Positions 8,208 to 16,699 of a DNA stretch of 64,000 nt are shown here, one piece after another (position 1 is the stretch's first letter; every line of letters begins with the position of its first letter). The DNA is from Aestuariivirga sp. (lineage in GTDB: Bacteria; Pseudomonadota; Alphaproteobacteria; Rhizobiales; Aestuariivirgaceae). The translations under genes were made by a program, and so were the position numbers. A model generated the notes under the pieces. The model searched no databases. It was not told the DNA's origin and worked only from the letters and a program-made list of their open reading frames with translations. The stretch is taken from NCBI RefSeq assembly GCF_020252395.1, contig NZ_JADCDB010000010.1:1-64000 (forward strand), given 5' to 3'.

Positions 8208-9110
8208 GTGAGCGCCGCACCCGCCATCGCTGCAAAGCCTGTTGCGAGGGAATCCGGCAATGCGCTGCCGGTGACGGCCGTTTGCCTGTGCATCCTGCTC
8301 GTGTGGTATGCCGCCGCCATCCCGATGAATTGGGTGGTGACGGGGCCGAAGATCGAAGCCGCCGGCGGCGGACTTTCCGGCATTCTCGCCTTCTCGTGGA
8401 ACGAGGCGCGGCCCGTGCTGCCCGCTCCACATCAAATCGCGCAGGAGCTGTGGAAGAGCGTATTCACGGTGGCGCCGTGGATGCCCAAATCGCTGCTCTA
8501 TCACAGCTGGGTGACGCTTTCCTCCACGCTTCTGGGCTTCGTGCTGGGCTCGCTCCTGGGCGTGGCGCTGGCCATTGCCATCGTGCATTCGACGTTCCTG
8601 GCCAAGAGCCTGATGCCGTGGATCATCGCCTCCCAGACCATTCCCATTCTGGCGATTGCGCCGATGGTGATCGTGGTGCTGGGCTCGCTGGGTTTCACCG
8701 GGCTCGTGCCGAAGTCGCTGATCTCGATGTATCTCTGCTTCTTCCCCGTCACCATCGGCATGGTGAAGGGGCTCATGTCGCCTGAGACAACGCAGCTCGA
8801 CCTCATGCGCACTTACAATGCCTCGACAAGCCAAGTGCTGTGGAAGCTGCGTTTTCCCGCTTCCGTGCCCTTCTTGTTCACCTCGCTGAAGGTGGCGGTG
8901 GCCATCGCGCTCACCGGCGCCATTGTGGGCGAATTGCCGACGGGGGCCATCGCGGGCATCGGCGCCAGGCTGCTGCAGGGCTCCTATTACGGGCAGACGG
9001 TGCAGATCTGGGCGGCGCTGTTCATGGGCTCCTTCCTCGCCGCCGCGCTCGTGTGGCTGGTGGGCGTTGCCGAGCGCGTCACGCTCCGGCGCATGGGGGT
9101 GAAGCCATGA
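8208..9110 (+). CDS. ABC transporter permease 1 of the RutR-linked importer
   Basis: Inner-membrane subunit of 300 residues starting with GTG directly after the ATPase stop. It has a longer N-terminal region than its partner, with a first membrane segment near 22-42 ('VCLCILLVWYAAAIPMNWVV'), a periplasmic stretch, then about five more segments. The EAA-type cytoplasmic loop ('MRTYNASTSQVLWKLRFPASVPFLFTSLKVAV') docks the ATPase; this is the BPD_transp_1 fold of the SsuC/ThiX class. It overlaps the second permease by ATGA. Confidence 0.85.
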   Translation: MSAAPAIAAKPVARESGNALPVTAVCLCILLVWYAAAIPMNWVVTGPKIEAAGGGLSGILAFSWNEARPVLPAPHQIAQELWKSVFTVAPWMPKSLLYHSWVTLSSTLLGFVLGSLLGVALAIAIVHSTFLAKSLMPWIIASQTIPILAIAPMVIVVLGSLGFTGLVPKSLISMYLCFFPVTIGMVKGLMSPETTQLDLMRTYNASTSQVLWKLRFPASVPFLFTSLKVAVAIALTGAIVGELPTGAIAGIGARLLQGSYYGQTVQIWAALFMGSFLAAALVWLVGVAERVTLRRMGVKP

Positions 9111-9877
9111 TCCGCTCGCGCATCACAGACATTCTCTACCCCGCGGTGTTCGGCATCGGCGTGCTGATCTTGTGGGAGCTAATCGTCCGGGGTTTCGGCG
9201 TGCCCGCCGTGTTGCTGCCCGCACCCTCCGGCATATGGGCCAAGCTCATCGCATCGCTGCCCATCCTGTGGGTGGACTTCGTGCAGACGGTGATCCGCGC
9301 GGTCATCCCCGGCTGGATCATCGGCTCGCTGTCGGGCTTCCTGGTGGCGCTCTTGTGCGACCGTATTCCCTTTCTCCGGCGCGGGTTGCTGCCGCTGGGC
9401 AATCTGGTGGCGGCGCTGCCCATCGTCGGCGTGGCGCCCATCCTCGTCATGTGGTTCGGCTTCGACTGGCCGTCCAAAGCGGCGATGGTCGTGGTCATGA
9501 CCTTCTTCCCCATGCTGGTGAACGCGGTGGCGGGGCTTCAGGCTTCGGGCCACCTCGAGCGCGACCTGATGCGCAGCTATGGCGCCTCCTGGTGGCAGAC
9601 GCTGGTGAAGCTCAGGCTTCCCGCCGCCATGCCGTTCATTTTCAATGCGCTGAAAATCAATTCCACCCTGGCCATGATCGGCGCCATCGTTGCCGAATTC
9701 TTTGGCACGCCCATCGTCGGCATGGGCTTCCGCATCTCGACAGAAGTTGGCAGACTGGGGCTGGACATGGTCTGGGCCGAGATCGCGGTGGCTGCCATCA
9801 CGGGTTCGGCTTTCTACGGTCTCCTGGTGTTCCTCGAACGCCGGGTGACCTTCTGGCATCCGTCCTACCGAAAGTAG
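9107..9877 (+). CDS. ABC transporter permease 2 of the RutR-linked importer
   Basis: A 256-residue inner-membrane permease starting at the ATG that overlaps the previous stop (ATGA); the longer track ORF (8840) is a frame extension through permease 1. About six membrane segments, with the EAA loop 'LMRSYGASWWQTLVKLRLPAAMPFIFNALKI'. Two different permeases with one ATPase imply a heterodimeric channel on an ATPase homodimer. SsuC/ThiX-class BPD_transp_1 protein. Confidence 0.87.
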   Translation: MIRSRITDILYPAVFGIGVLILWELIVRGFGVPAVLLPAPSGIWAKLIASLPILWVDFVQTVIRAVIPGWIIGSLSGFLVALLCDRIPFLRRGLLPLGNLVAALPIVGVAPILVMWFGFDWPSKAAMVVVMTFFPMLVNAVAGLQASGHLERDLMRSYGASWWQTLVKLRLPAAMPFIFNALKINSTLAMIGAIVAEFFGTPIVGMGFRISTEVGRLGLDMVWAEIAVAAITGSAFYGLLVFLERRVTFWHPSYRK

Positions 9878-9913
9878 GCGGCAACGTTGAGCAAACTGGA
9901 GGAGACAGGGACA

Positions 9914-10906
9914 ATGAAGAAATTTCTGATGGCCGCAGCCGCCGCAGGCGTGCTGCTGGCGAGCGGTTCGGCTGCCATGGCCGAGGCCGTGAAACTGCAG
10001 CTGAAGTGGGTGACGCAGGCGCAGTTTGCCGGTTACTACGTGGCCGCCGCCAAGGGTTATTACAAGGACGCAGGGCTCGAGGTGACCATCATGCCGGGCG
10101 GCCCCGACATCAACCCGCAGCAGGTGCTGGCCGGCGGCGGCGCTGACGTGGTCGTCGACTGGATGCCGTCCGCGCTTGCCACGCGCGAGAAGGGTTCACC
10201 CGTCGTCAACATCGCGCAGCCCTTCAAGCGCTCAGGGATGATGCTCACCTGCCGCGTCGACACCGGCATCAAGACCCCGGCCGACTTCAAGGGCAAGACG
10301 CTGGGCGTGTGGTTCTTCGGCAATGAATATCCCTTCCTGTCGTGGATGAGCCAGCTGGGCCTTTCCACCAATGGCGGCCCCGATGGCGTCACCGTCATCA
10401 AGCAGGGCTTCAATGTCGATCCGCTGCTGCAAAAGCAGGCCGACTGCATCTCGACCATGACCTACAACGAATACTGGCAGCTGATCGAGGCCGGCATGAA
10501 GCCGGAGGAGCTCATCACCTTCAAGTATGAGGACCAGGGTGTGGCGACGCTTGAGGACGGCCTCTACGTGCTCGAGGACAAGCTGAAGGACCCGGCCTTC
10601 GTCGAGACCATGGCCAAGTTCGTCAAGGCGTCGATGAAGGGCTGGGACTATGCCCGCGCCAATGGCGACGAAGCGGCCCAGATCGTTCTCGACAACGACG
10701 CGTCTGGCGCCCAGACCATCGATCACCAGAAGCGCATGATGGGAGAGGTGAACAAGCTCACCGAAGGCTCCGACGGCACGCTGGACGTGGCCGCCGCCGG
10801 GCGCACGGTGGAAACCCTGATGAAGGGCGGCTCCGACCCGGTCATCACCAAGAAGCCGGAAGGCGCGTGGACCTCGGTCGTCACCGACAAGGCCAAGGGC
10901 ATGTAA
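9914..10906 (+). CDS. NMT1/THI5-like periplasmic substrate-binding protein
   Basis: A 330-residue secreted binding protein with a signal peptide (1-23, 'AAAAGVLLASGSAAMAEA'). The mature protein begins 'VKLQLKWVTQAQFAGYYVAAAKGYYKDAGL', the hallmark of NMT1/THI5-type binding proteins for hydroxymethylpyrimidine and other pyrimidines. ATG 9914 follows a purine-rich GGAGGAGACAGGG; the track's 9887 start is less likely. It is the last gene of the importer operon, followed by a hairpin with a T-run and then dihydropyrimidinase. The cargo is predicted to be a pyrimidine or dihydropyrimidine by context. Confidence 0.88.
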   Translation: MKKFLMAAAAAGVLLASGSAAMAEAVKLQLKWVTQAQFAGYYVAAAKGYYKDAGLEVTIMPGGPDINPQQVLAGGGADVVVDWMPSALATREKGSPVVNIAQPFKRSGMMLTCRVDTGIKTPADFKGKTLGVWFFGNEYPFLSWMSQLGLSTNGGPDGVTVIKQGFNVDPLLQKQADCISTMTYNEYWQLIEAGMKPEELITFKYEDQGVATLEDGLYVLEDKLKDPAFVETMAKFVKASMKGWDYARANGDEAAQIVLDNDASGAQTIDHQKRMMGEVNKLTEGSDGTLDVAAAGRTVETLMKGGSDPVITKKPEGAWTSVVTDKAKGM

Positions 10907-10911
10907 CAATC

Positions 10912-10945
10912 AGGGGCCTTCTCCTTCACCAGAGGGGGCCCTTTT
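10912..10945 (+). terminator. Hairpin with T-run after the binding-protein gene
   Basis: aggggccttctc-cttcacca-gagggggccctttt forms a stem of about 12 pairs (including a few G-T pairs) followed by TTTTCTTTCC, just after the binding-protein stop and 30 bases before dihydropyrimidinase. It is likely a rho-independent terminator or attenuator that lowers read-through into the enzyme gene and protects the transporter mRNA. Confidence 0.6.
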
Positions 10946-10974
10946 CTTTCCGTTCGTCCAAGGAGACTTGAGCC

Positions 10975-12429
10975 ATGAGCACACTCATCCGCGGCGGCAC
11001 CGTCGTGAACCATGATCTTTCGCAGCGCGCCGACGTGCTGATCGACGGCGGCAAGATTGTTGCCGTTGGCGAGAAGCTGGAAGCGCCGGCGGGCGCCGAG
11101 ATCGTGGATGCGGGCGGCTGCTATGTCATGCCGGGTGGCATCGATCCGCACACCCACATGGAACTGATGTTCATGGGCAAGGTCTCGGCGGACGATTTCG
11201 AGTGGGGCACCAAGGCGGGCCTCTCCGGCGGCACGACGATGATCGTCGACTTCTGCATTCCCGCACCGGGCGAATCCATGCTCGCCGCCTACCAGGCCTG
11301 GCGCCACAAGGCCGAGAAGGCTTGTGCTGATTATTCCTTCCACATGGCGGTGACGCAGTGGTCGCCGATGATCCACGACGAGATGGAAACCGTCGTCAGG
11401 ACCTATGGCATCAACACCTTCAAGCACTTCATGGCCTACAAGGGGGCCTTGATGGTGAATGACGACGAGCTCTACAATTCCTTCCGCCGCTGCGCGCAGC
11501 TGGGAGCGCTTCCGCTGGTCCATGCCGAGAATGGCGATGTCGTCGCGCGCATGCAGGCCGATCTGCTCGCCCGCGGCGTCACCGGCCCCGAGGGCCACAG
11601 CTATTCGCGCCCGCCGGAAGTGGAGGGCGAGGCGGCGAACCGCGCCATCATGATCGCCGACATGGCGGGCTGCCCGCTCTACATCGTGCATGTGTCCTGC
11701 GAGCAGACGCATGATGCCATCCGCCGCGCCAAGCAGGCCGGCCAGCGCGTGTTCGGCGAGCCGCTGGTGCAGTATCTCGTGCTCGACGACTCGGAGTATC
11801 AGAACAAGGACTGGGACTATGCCGCGGGCCGCGTGATGAGCCCCCCTTTCCGCAACAAGAAGCACCAGGATTCGCTGTGGGCGGGGCTGCAGTCCGGCAC
11901 GCTGTCGGTCGTCGCCACCGACCACTGCTCCTTCACCATCGCACAGAAGCGCAATGGGCTCGGCGACTTCACCAAGATCCCCAACGGCACGGGCGGCCTT
12001 GAGGACCGCTTGCCGGTTTTGTGGAACGCCGGCGTCAACACCGGCCGCCTCACCAAGGAGGAGTTCGTCGCGGCGACGTCGACCAACATCGCGCGCATCC
12101 TCAACATGTATCCCAAGAAGGGTGCGGTGCGGGTAGGGTCCGATGCCGATCTCGTCATCTGGGACCCGAAGGCCACCAAGACGATCACGGCGAAGAAGCA
12201 GATCTCGCGCATCGAATACAATGTCTTCGAGGGTTACACCTGCACCGGCGTGCCGCGCACGGTGTTCTCGCGCGGGCGCATCGCTTGGGCTGAGGGCGAC
12301 ATGCGCGCCAAGCCCGGCGACGGCGAATTCGTGCGCCGCGAGCCCAATGCGCCGGTCAACGTCGCCAACGCCATCTGGAAGGGCCTGACGCAACCCAAGC
12401 CCGTGGCGCGGCCCGATATCGTGCCGTGA
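10975..12429 (+). CDS. hydA: Dihydropyrimidinase (hydantoinase family)
   Basis: Cytosolic Zn amidohydrolase that opens dihydrouracil or dihydrothymine to N-carbamoyl-beta-amino acids (EC 3.5.2.2). At 484 residues it is typical. Metal ligands are visible as 'GGIDPHTHME' near 58-66, the carbamylated Lys in 'FKHFMAYKGA' near 150, 'LVHAENGD' near 182, 'YIVHVSCEQ' near 238 and 'VVATDHCSF' near 316. A good AAGGAG site precedes the ATG. It lies downstream of the putative pyrimidine importer and upstream of an N-carbamoyl amidohydrolase, the next enzyme in the reductive pathway. Dihydropyrimidinase is favoured over allantoinase by the 'DHCSF' segment and context. Confidence 0.93.
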   Translation: MSTLIRGGTVVNHDLSQRADVLIDGGKIVAVGEKLEAPAGAEIVDAGGCYVMPGGIDPHTHMELMFMGKVSADDFEWGTKAGLSGGTTMIVDFCIPAPGESMLAAYQAWRHKAEKACADYSFHMAVTQWSPMIHDEMETVVRTYGINTFKHFMAYKGALMVNDDELYNSFRRCAQLGALPLVHAENGDVVARMQADLLARGVTGPEGHSYSRPPEVEGEAANRAIMIADMAGCPLYIVHVSCEQTHDAIRRAKQAGQRVFGEPLVQYLVLDDSEYQNKDWDYAAGRVMSPPFRNKKHQDSLWAGLQSGTLSVVATDHCSFTIAQKRNGLGDFTKIPNGTGGLEDRLPVLWNAGVNTGRLTKEEFVAATSTNIARILNMYPKKGAVRVGSDADLVIWDPKATKTITAKKQISRIEYNVFEGYTCTGVPRTVFSRGRIAWAEGDMRAKPGDGEFVRREPNAPVNVANAIWKGLTQPKPVARPDIVP

Positions 12430-12484
12430 CAGCCTGAGCGTGTAATGGCACTGTTCGGGACCGATTCGAAACGGGGAGCCTGAT

Positions 12485-13282
12485 ATGCGGCGGATCGTGC
12501 TTTGCCTTTTCCTGATGCTGGGGATTGCGGCGCCGGCACGCGCGGCGCCTTCCTGCGGCAAGACGGGGGCGGGCTTCGAGGCCTGGAAGGCGTCCTATGC
12601 GGCGGAGGCCCGCGCCCAGGGCATTGGCCCCGAGGGCCTCGCGGCGCTGGCGGGCACGAGCTATGCCACGGCCACCATCAAGGCCGACCGCGGCATGCAT
12701 TCCTTCAAGCTCGATCTCGATGCCTTCATGGAGAAGCGCGGGGCCGCCACCATCATCGCCCAGGGCAAGAAGAAGAAGGCGCAGCACGCCGCCCTCTTCA
12801 AGAAGATCGAGAAGACATATGGCGTGCCGGCAGGCCCGATCATCGCCATCTGGGGCATGGAGACGGCCTTCGGCGCCTACATGGGCCGGCAGAACACCAT
12901 CTCGGCCGTTGCAACACTCGCCTATGACTGCCGGAGGCCGGATTATTTCCGCGAGCAGCTGATCGCCGCCTTGCAGCTCATCGACAATGGCACGCTGTCG
13001 GCCTCCTCCACCGGCGCCATGCATGGCGAGGTGGGGCAGACGCAGTTTCTGCCCAGGAACGTGCTGCTCTATGGCTCCTCGCTCGATGGCCCCGGCATGG
13101 ACCTCAACGGCAAGGCCGATGCGCTGGCCTCCACCGCCAATTTCCTGCGCGGCCATGGCTGGCAGCCGGGCCTCGGCTACCGCCCGGGCGAGCCCAATTT
13201 CGTGGCGCTGCAGGGCTGGAACGCAGCAAGCGTCTACCAGCAGGCGCTCGCCATCATGGGCAACGAGATCGACGGCAACTGA
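12485..13282 (+). CDS. Lytic murein transglycosylase, MltB/SLT_2 family
   Basis: Exported enzyme that cleaves peptidoglycan glycan strands to 1,6-anhydromuramyl products. It has a signal peptide (1-20, 'LCLFLMLGIAAPARA'), then an SLT_2 domain with 'IEKTYGVPAGPIIAIWGMETAFGAYMGRQ', where the catalytic Glu sits in 'GMETAFG' (about residue 124), and 'MHGEVGQTQFLPRNVLLYG'. At 265 residues it is shorter than E. coli MltB and lacks a C-terminal PG-binding domain, as in many rhizobial homologues. No lipobox is obvious. It sits between pyrimidine genes with which it has no evident functional link. Its stop overlaps the next ORF by one base. Confidence 0.85.
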   Translation: MRRIVLCLFLMLGIAAPARAAPSCGKTGAGFEAWKASYAAEARAQGIGPEGLAALAGTSYATATIKADRGMHSFKLDLDAFMEKRGAATIIAQGKKKKAQHAALFKKIEKTYGVPAGPIIAIWGMETAFGAYMGRQNTISAVATLAYDCRRPDYFREQLIAALQLIDNGTLSASSTGAMHGEVGQTQFLPRNVLLYGSSLDGPGMDLNGKADALASTANFLRGHGWQPGLGYRPGEPNFVALQGWNAASVYQQALAIMGNEIDGN

Positions 13283-13524
13283 TGTTCAAGAACGAACAGA
13301 AGCATCCCTTCTACAAGCCGCTCTGGGTGCGCGTGGCGATGGTGATTTCCATCTTGTTCTGGCTCGGCTTCGAGATGTGGCAGGCGGCGGCCGGCCGCGG
13401 CTCCGGCCTGTGGCTGGCGCTGGCCGCGGGCATGCTCGGATATGCGGTCTATACCTTCTTCATCACATGGCCCAAGGACGGGCCCAAGGACGCGCCGGGG
13501 GATGACGGGCCCCCAAGTGCCTGA
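13282..13524 (+). CDS. Small membrane protein of unknown function (80 aa)
   Basis: Not recognised. The start overlaps the transglycosylase stop (TGATG), so translation is probably coupled. Two hydrophobic segments, about 18-34 ('VRVAMVISILFWLGFEMW') and 43-62 ('LWLALAAGMLGYAVYTFFITW'), are joined by a Gly-rich turn; the short C-terminus is Pro/Asp/Lys-rich. It is likely an inner-membrane hairpin protein. It is real rather than a shadow because of its coupling, codon use and hydrophobic pattern. Role unknown. Confidence 0.65.
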   Translation: MFKNEQKHPFYKPLWVRVAMVISILFWLGFEMWQAAAGRGSGLWLALAAGMLGYAVYTFFITWPKDGPKDAPGDDGPPSA

Positions 13525-13580
13525 TAGCGTGCCGCGCCTCGCCAGGGCCGGGCTGCGCTTTTGATTTCACGGAGTTCGTC

Positions 13581-14825
13581 ATGACATCGAAAACCAACCT
13601 CACCATCAATCCGCAGCGCCTGTGGGACTCGCTCATGGGCACCGCCAAGTTCGGCGGTACGCCCAAGGGCGGCATCAAGCGTCTCACGGTTTCGGACGAA
13701 GACAGACAAGTGCGCGACTGGTTCAAGGCCGAGTGCGAGACGCTGGGCTGCACGGTGGAGGTGGACGAGGTCGGCAACATGTTCGCCACGCGTCCCGGCA
13801 AGCGCAAGGACATTGCTCCCATCGCCATGGGCTCGCACTTGGACACGCAGCCGACGGGCGGCAAGTTCGACGGCGTGCTTGGCGTGCTGGGCGCGCTGGA
13901 GGCCATGCGTACCCTGGCCGACATGGGTTACGAGACCAATGCCCCCATCATGATCGTCAACTGGACCAACGAGGAAGGCTCGCGCTTCGCGCCCGCCATG
14001 CTGTGCTCCGGCGTCTATGCGGGCGTGTTCACCACCGGCTTCGCTTATAGCCGCGAGGACCGGCAGGGCATCAAGCTGGGCGATGAGCTGGAGCGCATCG
14101 GCTACAAAGGCAAGCACAAGGCGGGCGACATCAAGTTCCAGGCCATGTTCGAATTGCACATCGAGCAGGGGCCGGTCCTCGAAGCCGAGAACAAGATGAT
14201 CGGCGTCGTCACGGGCGTGCAGGGCATGCGCTGGTATGAGGTGACGGTGCGGGGGCAGGAGTCGCACACGGGCGCCACGCCGATGGGCCTGCGCAAGAAT
14301 GCGCTGCTGGGCGCCTCGCGCATGATCGAGGCGATCCACCAGGTGGGCATGAACCACCTGCCGGGCGTTGCCTCCGTGGGCCTCATCGAGAACCGGCCCA
14401 ACAGCCGCAACGTGGTGCCGGGCGAAGTCTTCTTCACCGTCGACCTGCGTCATCCGGACGAGAAGGTGCTGGACAAGATGGAGGCTGAGTATCAAGCGGC
14501 ACTGCCGAAGATCGCCGCCGGGCTCGGCCTCGATCTTGAGGAAAAGCGCATCTGGATCTCGCCGGCGGTGAAGTTCGCCCCGAACCTCATCGAGTGCGTG
14601 CGCGAGGGCGCGAAGCAGGCCGGCCTCACCATGCGCGAAATGGCCTCGGGCGCTGGCCATGACGCGGCCTATATCGCGCGCGTGGCGCCCACCACCATGA
14701 TCTTCGTGCCCTGCCTCGGCGGTATCTCGCACAATGAGGCGGAGTCGACGACGCTCGAGGAATGCGGCGCCGGTTCGCAGGTGCTGCTCAACGCGGTTCT
14801 CGCATACGACGGCAAGCTGGCGTGA
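13581..14825 (+). CDS. Zn-dependent N-carbamoyl-amino-acid amidohydrolase (beta-ureidopropionase type, M20)
   Basis: Cytosolic dimetal hydrolase of the AmaB/allantoate amidohydrolase family, predicted to hydrolyse N-carbamoyl-beta-alanine to beta-alanine, CO2 and ammonia. Of 414 residues, metal ligands are visible in 'GSHLDTQPTGGKFDG' (about 80-95), 'NWTNEEGSRFAPAM' (about 128-141) and 'FELHIEQGPVLE' (about 190-200); the lid region has 'RGQESHTGATPM', and the C-terminal 'SGAGHDAAY' and 'GGISHNEAE' complete the site. The neighbouring dihydropyrimidinase makes the beta-ureidopropionase assignment preferable to allantoate or L-carbamoylase. It ends in a 4-base overlap with the next M20 gene. Confidence 0.9.
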   Translation: MTSKTNLTINPQRLWDSLMGTAKFGGTPKGGIKRLTVSDEDRQVRDWFKAECETLGCTVEVDEVGNMFATRPGKRKDIAPIAMGSHLDTQPTGGKFDGVLGVLGALEAMRTLADMGYETNAPIMIVNWTNEEGSRFAPAMLCSGVYAGVFTTGFAYSREDRQGIKLGDELERIGYKGKHKAGDIKFQAMFELHIEQGPVLEAENKMIGVVTGVQGMRWYEVTVRGQESHTGATPMGLRKNALLGASRMIEAIHQVGMNHLPGVASVGLIENRPNSRNVVPGEVFFTVDLRHPDEKVLDKMEAEYQAALPKIAAGLGLDLEEKRIWISPAVKFAPNLIECVREGAKQAGLTMREMASGAGHDAAYIARVAPTTMIFVPCLGGISHNEAESTTLEECGAGSQVLLNAVLAYDGKLA

Positions 14826-16315
14826 GGAACGACATTGCGGCGCGGGCGCGCGAGGTTGCGCTCACGCTCACCTCATGGCCCTCCGTCACCGGTTCCGCCG
14901 GTGAAGCGGCCTATGCGGAGAAGCTGGCGCGCTTTCTCGGTCATTTCGACACGGTGTGGACAGCGCCCATCCCCAACGATGCGCGCAGCAATGTCTTCGC
15001 GCTGAAGCGTGGGCGCGGCCGCAAGACCATTGTGCTCACCGGTCACTTCGACGTGGTGCCGGCCGATGATTATGGCGCGCTGGAGCCCCTGGCCTTCAAC
15101 GCCGGGCGCCTGCTGCCGGAGATCGTGGCGCGCCTGCGCAAGACGGGCGAGAACCCGCTGGCGCTGGCCGATTTCGAGAGTGGCGAGTTCCTGCCCGGCC
15201 GCGGGCTTCTGGACATGAAGGCGGGCCTTGCCGCCGGCATTGCCGCGATGGAGGCCTATTCGGGCGATGCCAGCCTGTTGTTCCTCGGCGTCGCGGACGA
15301 GGAGGAGCGTTCGGCGGGGGCGCGCGCCGCCGCTCCGCTCCTGCCGCGGGTTGCGAAGGATCATGACCTCGATATTGCGCTGGTCATCAACCTCGATGCG
15401 ATCTCGGATCAGGGTGATGGCGCGGTGGGCCGCAGCGTGGCGCTGGGCTCGGTCGGCAAGCAGCTCATCACCGCCTTCGTCACCGGCAAGGAGGCGCATG
15501 CCTGCTATCCGCAGGATGGCGCGAATGCCGCCTATCTCGCGGCGGAGCTGCTGACTGAATTCGAGCTGGCGCCCGAGCTGGCCGAACAGAGCGGTTCCGA
15601 GATTGCCGCACCGCCCACGGCACTCCATGCCAAGGACCTGAAGTCGGGATACAACGTCACCACGCCCGCACAGAGCTGGCTCTACTGGAACACGCTGCAG
15701 CACCGGCGCCCGGCGGATGAGGTGTTCGGCATCTCGCTGATGCTGGCCCGCCGCGCCATGGCGCGTGCTGCCGGCAAGCTCTCCCGCGACATTCCGGTGA
15801 TGAGCTATGCCGAGCTCAGCAGCCGCGTGCCGCATCACGATGTGAAGCACATCGCCGCCGAGGTGGCGGCACATGAAGGCCTCGACCTTCCGGAACGCGC
15901 CAAGCTGGTGACCGCGGCCGTGTGGCAGGCCTCGGGGCTGACGGGCCCCGCGGTGGTGATGGGCTTCGGCTCCATTCCCTATCCGGCGGTATCGCTGTCG
16001 GATGCGGTATTGGAGGATGTGATCGTGACGGCCTGTGCCGCGCACGAGGTGGGGAGCCTGCGCTATTTTCCCGGCATTTCGGACATGAGCTTCTTAGGCG
16101 AGGCCTCGGGCGACCTTTCCGCTTGTGCCGCCAACACGCCGATCTGGGGCACGGGCTTCACCATGCCCGGGTCTGCGGGTTATCCCTGCATCAATATCGG
16201 GCCCTGGGGGCGGGATTACCATCACTGGCTCGAGCGGCTCAATGCCCCCTATGCCTTCGAGACGCTTCCCCGTGTGCTGCTGGCCGTGATTGAAGCGGTG
16301 GCCAAAGGCCGCTAA
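14822..16315 (+). CDS. M20-family hydrolase resembling RocB
   Basis: A 497-residue metallohydrolase starting at GTG 14822, which overlaps the previous stop (GTGA); the longer track start (14762) lies inside the upstream gene. M20 features are 'TGHFDVVPADDYGAL' near 74, 'GRGLLDMKAGLAAGIAAM' near 127 and 'GVADEEERSAGARAA' near 157. The long insert and C-terminus with 'YFPGISDMSFLG' are typical of the RocB-like (arginine utilisation) branch. The substrate is unknown; tight coupling to the carbamoylase and the following RidA gene suggests processing of a carbamoyl- or acyl-amino compound. It is not a duplicate of its neighbour. Confidence 0.8.
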   Translation: MRNDIAARAREVALTLTSWPSVTGSAGEAAYAEKLARFLGHFDTVWTAPIPNDARSNVFALKRGRGRKTIVLTGHFDVVPADDYGALEPLAFNAGRLLPEIVARLRKTGENPLALADFESGEFLPGRGLLDMKAGLAAGIAAMEAYSGDASLLFLGVADEEERSAGARAAAPLLPRVAKDHDLDIALVINLDAISDQGDGAVGRSVALGSVGKQLITAFVTGKEAHACYPQDGANAAYLAAELLTEFELAPELAEQSGSEIAAPPTALHAKDLKSGYNVTTPAQSWLYWNTLQHRRPADEVFGISLMLARRAMARAAGKLSRDIPVMSYAELSSRVPHHDVKHIAAEVAAHEGLDLPERAKLVTAAVWQASGLTGPAVVMGFGSIPYPAVSLSDAVLEDVIVTACAAHEVGSLRYFPGISDMSFLGEASGDLSACAANTPIWGTGFTMPGSAGYPCINIGPWGRDYHHWLERLNAPYAFETLPRVLLAVIEAVAKGR

Positions 16316-16345
16316 ACACCACTCATTCCAAAGGAGAAAGAGACA

Positions 16346-16699
16346 ATGTCACTGAAGCGTATCGGACCCGGCAAGCGCATGAGCTCCGCCGTCATCCACG
16401 GCAACAAGGTCTATCTCGCCGGCTTCACGCCGGACGCGGCGCTTGGCAAGTCGGTGGCCGAGCAGACCAAGGACGTGCTTACCCAGATCGATGCGACCCT
16501 CAAGGAAGCTGGCGCCGACAAGACCAAGATCATCAAGGCCAATATCTGGCTCACCAACATCGCCACCTTCGCCGAAATGAATTCGGTGTGGGACGCCTGG
16601 GTGGTCCCCGGCCAGACCCCGGCCCGCGCCACGGTCGAAGCCAAGCTCGCCGCCCCCGGCATCGACGTCGAGATCATGGTCGAGGCGGCGCTGGACTAA
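16346..16699 (+). CDS. RidA family (YjgF/UK114) enamine/imine deaminase-like protein
   Basis: A 117-residue trimeric RidA-fold protein. Family features are 'MSSAVIHGNKVYLAGFTPD', 'QTKDVLTQIDATLKEAGADKTKIIKANIWLTN' and the substrate-carboxylate Arg in 'PARATVEAKLAAPGIDVEIMVEA'. RidA proteins hydrolyse reactive enamines/imines from PLP or flavin enzymes; in pyrimidine pathways a relative (RutC) handles an aminoacrylate-type intermediate. Good AAAGGAG site. It lies 30 bases after the RocB-like gene and converges directly on the FAD oxidase gene, the two stops being adjacent. Confidence 0.9.
   Translation: MSLKRIGPGKRMSSAVIHGNKVYLAGFTPDAALGKSVAEQTKDVLTQIDATLKEAGADKTKIIKANIWLTNIATFAEMNSVWDAWVVPGQTPARATVEAKLAAPGIDVEIMVEAALD

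Noticed and set aside
10723-12561. 612-residue minus-strand ORF
   Set aside because: Antisense to dihydropyrimidinase, whose metal ligands are all present on the plus strand.
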